From Bacteroidales bacterium (GTDB lineage: Bacteria; Bacteroidota; Bacteroidia; Bacteroidales; JACABE01): 64,000 nucleotides of DNA. Location of the stretch: positions 1 to 64,000 of the forward strand of contig JAHEYQ010000008.1 in the NCBI GenBank assembly GCA_023251515.1, given 5' to 3'. The position numbers and the translations under genes are program-made. Below the pieces are notes generated by a model. The model worked only from the letters and a program-made list of their open reading frames with translations. It was not told the DNA's origin and made no database searches. Shown piece by piece: positions 8,493-15,716 of the stretch. Position 1 is the first letter of the stretch; the number at the start of each line of letters is the position of its first letter.

Positions 8493-10216
8493 TTTCATTA
8501 ACAGCAAATAAGGAATCATTCAGACCTGTACATTTCAAAAATGAGGTGGGTTTGAATTTTATTGTTGCCATTCAAAAAAATCCAGAATCAGCCGACAAGG
8601 GAAATACGACTAATGGTGTTGGCAAATCATTGATTATTGCATTAATACATTTTTGTTTAGGTTCAAGTAAAAAGGATAGTTTAAAAAAAGATTTATCAGG
8701 CTGGTCTTTTTCGTTGACATTTAATATTGGAAGTGAAACTTTTAAATCAGAAAGGTCAACAGATAAACAAGATTTGATTGTTTTAAATGGGCAAGTTATT
8801 ACTGTTGCGAAATTTAAAAATAAATTTGAATCCTTATTGTTTGATATTCCAGCGGGTACAAGCGAATTGAGTTTTAGATCTTTACTTCCCTTTTTTATAA
8901 GACCACGAAAAGCTTCATATACCGATTATGATAACCCAAATGCAGTTAAAAAAGATTATCAGATTCAAATAACAAATGCTCTATTATTGGGACTTGATGT
9001 TCTACTGGTTGAAGAAAAATTTAAGCTTCGTAAAGAAAAAGAAAGGATTAAAAATTTAGTTAAGGAATTAAACCAAGATGAATTACTTAGAGATTTTTTT
9101 AATCAAAAGAAAGATGCTACCCTTGAAGGACAGCAAGTAAAAGAAGATATCTTTAAACTTGAAAATGATTTAAAAGCCTTTAAAGTAGCTGATGACTACT
9201 ATGAGATAAATAAAGATGCCGATAAAATTAAACTTGAAATAGAAAAAGCAAATAACAGGATTACGCTCATAGAAAATCAGATACTTAACATTGAAGAAAC
9301 CAGAAAGATTTCTCCTGACATTAAAAGAGAAAATATTGAAAAAATATACAAAGAAACTTCTGCAGTCTTTAATCAAGAATCACTAAAAACATTAGAAGAT
9401 TTAGAAAAGTTTTACAAGCATTTATCAAGTAACAGAGAAAAGAGGCTTTTAGATAAAAAGAATGAGCTATTACGTTCTTTAAAAGACTTACAAAATTTTA
9501 TTGAGCAAAAAAGAATTGAATTAGATTTAAAACTTAAATATTTAGACACCCATCAGGCGTTAGACATTGTTTTAAAGTTAAAAGATAAATTATCAGACTT
9601 AAAGGCTAAGGAAGAGAATATTCAGCGTTATGATGAATTAATTTCTAAATACCAAAAATCAAAGATTAAAACTGAAAAGGATTTTATTGCTTCAACTGAA
9701 AAAACACAATATTATTTAGATGATACTAAAGAGGTTATTAAAACAACAAATAATTTTTTTAGAGAATTAGCGAAAAGATTTTACCCAACAGCTACCACTG
9801 GCATTTCGATTAAGAACAATGATGGGGATAATCAAAAAAGATATAATATTGAAGCGAAAATTGATTTTGATCGTTCTGATGGCATTGGGAATATAAAAAT
9901 ATTTTGTTACGACTTAACTATTCTTCTTAAAGGTTTTGCGCATCGAGTAAATTGTATTTTCCATGATAGTAGATTATTAAGCGACACTGACCCTAGACAA
10001 GTAGCAGAGCTATTTAGAATACTGAATGACTTTATTCAGGTTTCAGGCAAGCAGTATATTCTATCATTGAATCAAAATCAACTTGATGAAGTAAAAAAAC
10101 ATCTTACAGAAATAGAATATCAATCGATAATACAACAGAATATTTGTCTGGAATTAAAGGACGAACTGCCAGAAGATAAACTATTAGGTATACAAGTTGA
10201 TATGGATTATAATTAA
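8483..10216 (+). CDS. ABC-3C system ATPase, DUF2326/SMC-like
   Basis: The 577-residue protein has a Walker A loop NGVGKS (44-49) and a long charged coiled coil (about 165-415). The C-terminal ATPase half carries FHDSRLLSDTDPRQ (493-506), the hallmark of DUF2326 ATPases, with a Walker B-like position at its start. This is the SMC/RecN-like layout: split nucleotide-binding head around a coiled coil. Its ATG lies inside the last codons of the middle component gene (10-bp overlap). ABC-3C cassettes were grouped computationally by Aravind and co-workers as likely anti-invader systems. The trigger and target here are unknown. The cassette is AT-rich compared with neighbouring core genes, consistent with transfer. 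Confidence 0.85.
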   Translation: MQLISLTANKESFRPVHFKNEVGLNFIVAIQKNPESADKGNTTNGVGKSLIIALIHFCLGSSKKDSLKKDLSGWSFSLTFNIGSETFKSERSTDKQDLIVLNGQVITVAKFKNKFESLLFDIPAGTSELSFRSLLPFFIRPRKASYTDYDNPNAVKKDYQIQITNALLLGLDVLLVEEKFKLRKEKERIKNLVKELNQDELLRDFFNQKKDATLEGQQVKEDIFKLENDLKAFKVADDYYEINKDADKIKLEIEKANNRITLIENQILNIEETRKISPDIKRENIEKIYKETSAVFNQESLKTLEDLEKFYKHLSSNREKRLLDKKNELLRSLKDLQNFIEQKRIELDLKLKYLDTHQALDIVLKLKDKLSDLKAKEENIQRYDELISKYQKSKIKTEKDFIASTEKTQYYLDDTKEVIKTTNNFFRELAKRFYPTATTGISIKNNDGDNQKRYNIEAKIDFDRSDGIGNIKIFCYDLTILLKGFAHRVNCIFHDSRLLSDTDPRQVAELFRILNDFIQVSGKQYILSLNQNQLDEVKKHLTEIEYQSIIQQNICLELKDELPEDKLLGIQVDMDYN

Positions 10217-10307
10217 AAATGAAGCAACCCAAACTATCAAGTACTATAGTTTATCATGAATTACCATAAAAATTTTATACAATAAATTATTTTATTTGGG
10301 GTAATAC
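10217..10307. other. Short AT-rich spacer after the ABC-3C cassette
   Basis: I see no gene and no convincing terminator here. Similarity to the region downstream of intact yebC starts around 10308 (compare ATTCAATA near 10310 with the same word near 60528). Confidence 0.4.
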
Positions 10308-10379
10308 TATTCAATATAATGAAAATGCGAGCTGCCACAACTGTTCGTTTTTTTTCTGATATATCAACAAAACGAACAA

Positions 10380-10582
10380 TTATTCTTTCGATTTCATATT
10401 GTGAAATACATTGGTAACGTCTTCTTCCAGTTTTTCGAGAAGTTTGTAAATATCAATTTATAGTTCGGCAGTTGGCTATTTCATTTCTATAGGTGTTTTT
10501 TGAAACTAAAAAGCAGAAATATTAATGTTGCTTTTTCGATTATTTCTAAATTGACCAAAGCACGTAAATTCTGTATTTTTCA
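10380..10582 (-). pseudogene. Decayed 3' fragment of yebC
   Basis: Read on the minus strand, the first part encodes DVTNVFHNMKSKE followed by a stop, identical to the C-terminus of the intact YebC at 60598-61317. Upstream, LLEKLEE is kept but two codons (E-D) are lost. A TGA stop then interrupts the frame around 10458. Similarity fades by about 10582, covering roughly the last 65-70 codons. The yebC terminator hairpin is also copied, with changes, at about 10323-10360. No 5' part is present. This is a truncated duplicate, not a functional gene. It sits between the ABC-3C cassette and the S46 peptidase and may mark a past duplication or insertion scar. Confidence 0.85.
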
Positions 10583-10616
10583 AAACCATTGCCTTTCCTA
10601 AAACAAAAAATATAAT

Positions 10617-10624
10617 TATCTTTG
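10617..10624 (+). promoter_or_regulatory. -7 box for the S46 peptidase gene
   Basis: TATCTTTG fits TAnnTTTG and lies 63 bp before the ATG. The nearest TTG (10589-10591) is 25 bp upstream, a little longer than usual. Confidence 0.55.
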
Positions 10625-10687
10625 CAACTCACTACAAAATTATTTTACATTAGCTTTTCAACAGTAAATTTTAATATTAAATAAAAA

Positions 10688-12841
10688 ATGAAGAAATCAA
10701 TATTCACATTTTTAGCATTTTATATGCTAATATCACAATTTGCCCGTGCAGACGAAGGCATGTGGTTGCCGATGTTTGTATCGCGTTTAAATTATGTTGA
10801 TATGCAAAAACAAGGTTTGCATCTCACCGCCGAAGAAATATATAGTATAAACAATTCAAGTTTAAAAGACGCTATTATCCAATTCGGACCTGGTTGTACA
10901 GGCGAAATCATCTCTGCCGACGGATTAATCTTAACCAATCACCACTGCGGATACGGTTCTATACAATCGCACAGCACCACCCAACACGATTATCTTACAA
11001 ACGGATTTTGGGCAATGAACAGAGGAGAAGAAATTCCAAACGAAGGACTTACTGCACGTTTCTTAGTTCGCATGGAAGACCTTTCGCAAGAATTCAACAG
11101 TCAACTTCGTGGCTTAAAAACCGAAAAAGAAAGAGCTGATAAAATAACCGAATTAATTAAAAAATACGAAGGCAACATACCTAAAGAAAACGGATACGAA
11201 GCTGTAGTAAAAAGCTTTTTCAACGGCAACGAATTTTATATGTTTGTTTATCAAGTATTCAAAGATGTACGTTTAGTTGGAGCACCTCCATCATCCATCG
11301 GAAAATTTGGTGCCGATACCGACAACTGGATGTGGCCACGCCACACAGGCGACTTTTCTCTTTTCAGAATTTATATGTCGCCCGAAGGAAAATCAGCCAC
11401 CTTCTCAAACGAAAACATCCCTTATAAACCAAAACACTTCCTTCCTATTTCGGGCAAAGGTGTTAAAAAAGGTGATTACGCCATGATTATGGGATATCCC
11501 GGCACTACCGACAGATATTTAACCTCTTATGGCGTTCAGTTGGCTATTGATGTTAAAAATCCAAATATCGTTAAAATACGCGAAGAAAAACTGGCAATCA
11601 TGCGTCAGTTTATGAATGCCGACCCGGCAGTTCGTATTCAATATGCATCAAAATATGCACAAACAGCCAACTACTGGAAATATTTTATCGGACAAACCAA
11701 AGGTTTAAAACGTCTTAAAGTTTACGAAAAGAAAAAAGAACTTGAAGATCAGTTTGCAAAATGGGTAGCATCATCAGAAGCCAACAAAGAAAAATACGGC
11801 ACTGCACTTCAGGATATATCATCAGCCTATGCCGAACTTGCAAAAGTTGAAATTCTGAGATGGTATTTTCAGGAAGCTATTGCACGCGGACCAGAAATTA
11901 TCGGATTTTCAAGAAATTTCTCTTCATTAGCCAAAGAACTGAAAGCTGAAAAACCGGATGCAGAAAAAATTAAAAAATTAACTGCAAACCTAAAAGCCGC
12001 CAGTGAAAAAATGTTTAAAGACTACAACATGCTTACCGACAAAAAGCTATTTGCTTCAATGTTGGCAATGTTCTTTAACAATGTTCCTGCCGAACAACAA
12101 CCCGAAATGCTGAAAGAAATAGCAAAAAAATACAAAAACAATTTTGCTGAATATGCCGAAGTAGTATTCAAAAAATCAATATTTGGCGATAATAACAAGG
12201 TTAAAGCACTGTTAGAAAATCCAAACATCAAAACCATAGAAAAAGACATGGTTTATAATCTGATGAATGCATTTTATGACAATTACTTTAAGTATAACGA
12301 TCAATTAAAACAATACAACGAAATGCTCGAAAGAGGCAACCGCTTATTTGTGGCAGGCATCAGAGAAATGCAGCCCGATAAAAAGTTTGCACCCAATGCA
12401 AACTCAACCATGCGTGTAACTTACGGCAATGTATTGGATTACTATCCTGCTGATGCAGTTCATTACGATTTTAAAACTACAATGGACGGCATTATGGAAA
12501 AAGAAGATCCAAACAATTGGGAATTTGTTGTACCCGAAAGATTAAAAGAACTTTACAGAACCAAAGATTTTGGCAGTTATGCAGAAAATGGCAAAATGCC
12601 CGTTGCATTTCTGAGTAATACCGATATAACTGGAGGAAATTCAGGCAGTCCGGTAATAAATGGAGATGGCGAGCTAATTGGTTTAGCATTTGATGGCAAC
12701 TGGGAAGCCATGAGTGGCGACATTGCTTTTGAACCAAACTTACAACGCACTATCAGCGTCGATATTCGTTACGTTTTGTTTATAATCGACAAATATGCAG
12801 GTGCCAAAAATATTATCAACGAATTAGTAATCAAAAAATAA
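10688..12841 (+). CDS. S46 family dipeptidyl peptidase, DPP7-like
   Basis: The 717-residue protein has a signal peptide (residues 1-21, ending ARA). The S46 catalytic triad is visible: His in LTNHHCGYG (85-86), Asp222 in HTGDFSLFRIY and Ser652 in GGNSGSP. S46 enzymes remove dipeptides from peptide N-termini in the periplasm of bacteria that live on amino acids. The residue 18 positions after the serine separates DPP7 (Gly, hydrophobic P1) from DPP11 (Arg/Ser, acidic P1). Here it is Gly670 in LAFDGNWE, so DPP7-type preference is likely, if the alignment has no gap. Length is normal. The gene has its own promoter and a strong terminator. Confidence 0.92.
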   Translation: MKKSIFTFLAFYMLISQFARADEGMWLPMFVSRLNYVDMQKQGLHLTAEEIYSINNSSLKDAIIQFGPGCTGEIISADGLILTNHHCGYGSIQSHSTTQHDYLTNGFWAMNRGEEIPNEGLTARFLVRMEDLSQEFNSQLRGLKTEKERADKITELIKKYEGNIPKENGYEAVVKSFFNGNEFYMFVYQVFKDVRLVGAPPSSIGKFGADTDNWMWPRHTGDFSLFRIYMSPEGKSATFSNENIPYKPKHFLPISGKGVKKGDYAMIMGYPGTTDRYLTSYGVQLAIDVKNPNIVKIREEKLAIMRQFMNADPAVRIQYASKYAQTANYWKYFIGQTKGLKRLKVYEKKKELEDQFAKWVASSEANKEKYGTALQDISSAYAELAKVEILRWYFQEAIARGPEIIGFSRNFSSLAKELKAEKPDAEKIKKLTANLKAASEKMFKDYNMLTDKKLFASMLAMFFNNVPAEQQPEMLKEIAKKYKNNFAEYAEVVFKKSIFGDNNKVKALLENPNIKTIEKDMVYNLMNAFYDNYFKYNDQLKQYNEMLERGNRLFVAGIREMQPDKKFAPNANSTMRVTYGNVLDYYPADAVHYDFKTTMDGIMEKEDPNNWEFVVPERLKELYRTKDFGSYAENGKMPVAFLSNTDITGGNSGSPVINGDGELIGLAFDGNWEAMSGDIAFEPNLQRTISVDIRYVLFIIDKYAGAKNIINELVIKK

Positions 12842-12849
12842 ACAGATTG

Positions 12850-12884
12850 GCGAATGTAATATTTCTATTACATTCGCTTTTTTT
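12850..12884 (+). terminator. Strong terminator after the S46 peptidase
   Basis: Perfect 12-bp arms GCGAATGTAATA (12850-12861) and TATTACATTCGC (12866-12877) with a TTTC loop are followed by a T run. Confidence 0.93.
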
Positions 12885-12894
12885 CTTCAAACAA

Positions 12895-12926
12895 TTGTTT
12901 AAAAACATCAAAATTTCATACTTTTG
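12895..12926 (+). promoter_or_regulatory. Bacteroidetes-type promoter for the DUF5606 gene
   Basis: TTG (12895-12897) and TACTTTTG (12919-12926) are spaced by 21 bp, matching the TTG-N(17-23)-TAnnTTTG consensus. The ATG is 21 bp downstream. Confidence 0.75.
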
Positions 12927-12947
12927 CCATAATTTAAAATAATTAAA

Positions 12948-13376
12948 ATGGATTTATCAAAAATATTATCAATTACAGGAAAACCTGGTTTATATTTAGT
13001 TTTATCACAAACCAAAACAGGAGCTTTGGTTGAATCAATAATCGACAAAAAACGCTTTCCGGTTTTTATAAACGAGAAAATTAATAAGCTGAGTGATATC
13101 AGTATTTTTACAACAGAGGAAGATGTATTACTTAAAGAAGTTATGCACGCTATTTATAAAAAAGAAAACGGCGGACAAAGTATTGATCCAAAATCTGACA
13201 ACAATGCCCTAAAAGCATATATGTTAGAAATTTTGCCAAATTACGATCAGGATAGAGTATATTTTTCAGATATGAAAAAACTTTTCTCTTGGTATAATTT
13301 ATTACAGAAAGAAAATATTTTAGATTTCTCAGAAGAAAAACCAACAGAAACTACAGAAAATGAAGTTTCTGAATAA
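12948..13376 (+). CDS. DUF5606 family protein
   Basis: This 142-residue soluble protein matches the Bacteroidota-specific DUF5606 family: it opens MDLSKILSITGKPGLYLV and continues with GALVESIIDKKRFPVF and a central segment LPNYDQDRVYFSDMKKLFSWYN. The C-terminal tail is acidic (EEKPTETTENEVSE). The family is widespread and conserved in the phylum, but I know of no established function. It is a single-gene unit with its own promoter and terminator. Confidence 0.85.
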   Translation: MDLSKILSITGKPGLYLVLSQTKTGALVESIIDKKRFPVFINEKINKLSDISIFTTEEDVLLKEVMHAIYKKENGGQSIDPKSDNNALKAYMLEILPNYDQDRVYFSDMKKLFSWYNLLQKENILDFSEEKPTETTENEVSE

Positions 13377-13392
13377 CTGAGAATATTATCAA

Positions 13393-13427
13393 AAAAGTCC
13401 GTATTCATTGATTACGGACTTTTTTTA
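13393..13427 (+). terminator. Rho-independent terminator
   Basis: The arms AAAAGTCCGTA (13393-13403) and TACGGACTTTT (13413-13423) close a 9-base loop and run into T residues. It ends the DUF5606 unit. Confidence 0.9.
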
Positions 13428-13520
13428 TATATTTAAATTCAAAATCGTACCTAAAAAACAGGAAATTTTCATACAACTACATACAACCAAATAAAAAAAA
13501 CAAACGTCTAAGCGAACGGT

Positions 13521-14081
13521 ATGCATAAAACTATTTCCGAGGAAAAGCTGATTCAGGGATGTGTAGAAGGAAGTCGCTATGCACAGAAAGTTCTTTACGA
13601 AAAATACCGCACATTGATGTTTGCTATATGTATGAGATATGCAAAAAACAGAGATGAAGCAGAAGATGTAATGATTGATGGATTTATGAAAATCTACACC
13701 AAGATATCAGAATTTCGCAAACAAGGTTCTTTCGAAGGCTGGCTTAAACGGATTATGATAAATACTGCTATCAATAATTACAGACTTAATCTGAAACATT
13801 ATTATAATCTTCAGATTGACGATGAAAAATATTTTGAAATCAAAGACGAAACAGATGTTTTTAAAAACACATATTCTGCCGATTATCTGATAAAACTCAT
13901 ACAGGAATTGCCCGATGGCTACAGAATGGTGTTTAATATGTATGAAATAGAAGGTTACTCACACAAAGAAATTGCTGAAGCACTCGATATTTCGGTAAGT
14001 ACTGCAAAAACACAATTGTTTCATGCTAAAAAAACATTAAAAAATAAATTGTCAAAAATAAATCAGGAAGAAATATACTAA
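13521..14081 (+). CDS. ECF-type RNA polymerase sigma factor
   Basis: At 186 residues, this protein has region 2 (YRTLMFAICMRYAKNRDEAEDV and SFEGWLKRIMINTA, residues about 30-90) and region 4 (LPDGYRMVFNMYEIEGYSHKEIAEAL then SVSTAKTQLFHAKK, about 133-175), with no region 1 or 3. This is the ECF layout, close to the sigma factors of Bacteroidota that pair with a membrane anti-sigma. The next gene starts 8 bp downstream and encodes a single-pass membrane protein with a cytoplasmic N-terminus, a likely partner. The signal and regulon are unknown. Confidence 0.9.
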   Translation: MHKTISEEKLIQGCVEGSRYAQKVLYEKYRTLMFAICMRYAKNRDEAEDVMIDGFMKIYTKISEFRKQGSFEGWLKRIMINTAINNYRLNLKHYYNLQIDDEKYFEIKDETDVFKNTYSADYLIKLIQELPDGYRMVFNMYEIEGYSHKEIAEALDISVSTAKTQLFHAKKTLKNKLSKINQEEIY

Positions 14082-14089
14082 GCTGAAAA

Positions 14090-14992
14090 ATGAATAAAGA
14101 AGCTGATAACATAGGGAAAATATTTAAAGAAACGCTGCAAAATCATCGTATGGAAACAAACGCTGATTTGTGGGCACGTCTGGATACTCAGCTTGCTTCA
14201 CAGCCTAATGTTGTTACACCTAAAGCATCTCTTCTTAAATCATTATCTTTAGCCAAAATTGCGGCTTCTGCAACTTTAATTGTTAGCGTTGCACTTGCTT
14301 ATAATTATATTTATTTACCCATTTTTTCAAATAAAACCATAGCTGTCATTGAAAATCAGGTCCTGGTTGAAAACAAAATAGTTAATGATACAAATACTCA
14401 AGCTGTAATTGAAATTGCACCTACATCCAAAGAAGATGTTTCTAATGATGAACCCCTTTTAAATACTGATAAAAGTAAGGTAATCAATAATTCAGCAACA
14501 GATATTAAACCTCAAATATCTGAAAATACAAACAAAATTATTAACCCGGGATTTGTTTACAATAATCTGAACAATCAAACTGCAAACAAAGCAATTGAGA
14601 ATAAAACAGAAAACAATTTGCCTGTAAAACAAACTGATACTGTTAAAACGCCCAAAACAATTGCTGAAAATTTTCAAAACAATCAGCAAGAATTAAAAGT
14701 TACAGAAACAGTAAGCAAAACTGTTGAAGAATTAGATATCCAAATTCCGAATATATTTACACCAAATGGCGATGGCATTAATGATTATTTTGTAATTCGC
14801 AACATCGAGAAATACCCATCTAATCAGCTGATTATAACAAACAGATTGGGAAAATCCGTTTTTGAAAGAACAAACTATCAAAACAATTGGGATGCTGCAA
14901 ATGCATCGGAAGGTGTTTATTATTATGTTTTAAAAATAAAAACCAACGGAAATGAAGTAGTTAAATCTGGAATGATAACAATTGCCAGATAA
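14090..14992 (+). CDS. Putative anti-sigma factor with gliding-motility-type C-terminal domain
   Basis: The 300-residue protein has a cytoplasmic stretch (1-53, including ETNADLWARLDTQL), one membrane helix (about 54-76), a long Asn/Thr/Lys-rich periplasmic linker (about 80-215), and a C-terminal domain at 219-300 that begins IPNIFTPNGDGINDYF and ends SGMITIAR. That last domain is the CHU_C/T9SS type B sorting domain normally found on secreted proteins. No cleavable signal peptide is present. The cytoplasmic part and position 8 bp after the sigma gene suggest an anti-sigma factor; the domain outside might sense T9SS or envelope state. That role is inference. Confidence 0.78.
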   Translation: MNKEADNIGKIFKETLQNHRMETNADLWARLDTQLASQPNVVTPKASLLKSLSLAKIAASATLIVSVALAYNYIYLPIFSNKTIAVIENQVLVENKIVNDTNTQAVIEIAPTSKEDVSNDEPLLNTDKSKVINNSATDIKPQISENTNKIINPGFVYNNLNNQTANKAIENKTENNLPVKQTDTVKTPKTIAENFQNNQQELKVTETVSKTVEELDIQIPNIFTPNGDGINDYFVIRNIEKYPSNQLIITNRLGKSVFERTNYQNNWDAANASEGVYYYVLKIKTNGNEVVKSGMITIAR

Positions 14993-14994
14993 AT

Positions 14995-15552
14995 TTAACC
15001 CAATTTGTACTTTCCAATTATTACATATTCAGGTCCTTCGCGCTTTAAAATACTTTCATACAGTATAATTTCATCTACTTTAACTTCCTGAATGTTTTCA
15101 ATATTCAAGCTTTTGATATTTTCAAAAAAGGATTTTTTATCAGCTATAAAGTTTACTCTGCCCAAAGTCAAGTGTGGGACAAAATTCTGACGACCGGTTA
15201 AAAACCCTATTTTATCAAATTCAGCTAAAAGGCTTGATGTTAAGCTTTTTAGCTGGTCGGCTTTATTAATTCCCAACCATATAACTTTAGGTTGATAACT
15301 ACTGCCAAAAACACCAGTTTCAGAGATTTCAAACTGAAATGGGTTTTGTGTACTTGCCGAATTGATTATCGAATTACGAATCTCTGAGATGCGATTTTCA
15401 TTAGTTTCTCCAAAGAATTTGAGGGTAATATGCAAATTATGTATATTAACCCATTTGATTTTATCATTTGAGCAACATCTCGTAAGTGATTGAAACAAAG
15501 ATATAAGTTTCTCTTCAGGATTTATTTTTATTGCAAGAAATAGTCTTTTCAC
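14995..15552 (-). CDS. thpR: RNA 2',3'-cyclic phosphodiesterase (ThpR/LigT)
   Basis: This 185-residue protein has the two HxT motifs of the 2H phosphoesterase family: His41-Ile-Thr43 (LHITLKF) and His127-Leu-Thr129 (PHLTLGRV). The spacing and length fit ThpR/LigT, which hydrolyses 2',3'-cyclic phosphate ends of RNA. It begins MKRLFLAIKINPE, a typical start for the family. The gene converges on the anti-sigma gene with only 2 bp between the stop codons. Confidence 0.9.
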   Translation of the reverse strand: MKRLFLAIKINPEEKLISLFQSLTRCCSNDKIKWVNIHNLHITLKFFGETNENRISEIRNSIINSASTQNPFQFEISETGVFGSSYQPKVIWLGINKADQLKSLTSSLLAEFDKIGFLTGRQNFVPHLTLGRVNFIADKKSFFENIKSLNIENIQEVKVDEIILYESILKREGPEYVIIGKYKLG

Positions 15553-15665
15553 TTTTTTATTTCATTTATTTGGATAGATTAATCTCGCCAAAATAAGAAT
15601 ACTCATAAATGTGAATATTTCAAAAAGGCTCAATTCATTATCATTATTTTATGCAAAAATAAAAA

Positions 15666-15688
15666 AAGGCTGCAAATTAATTGCAGCC
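15666..15688 (-). terminator. Terminator of the LruC gene
   Basis: The arms AGGCTGCAA and TTGCAGCCT (15666-15674 and 15680-15688) form a perfect 9-bp stem. Read on the minus strand it is followed by a T run, so it ends the gene at 15717-17762. Confidence 0.85.
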
Positions 15689-15716
15689 TCATCAAATAAT
15701 CAAAAATGTTTGTTAG

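Noticed and set aside
10380..10582. Functional small gene in the yebC fragment
   Set aside because: The frame is interrupted by a stop and lacks any start; only the last codons match YebC exactly.
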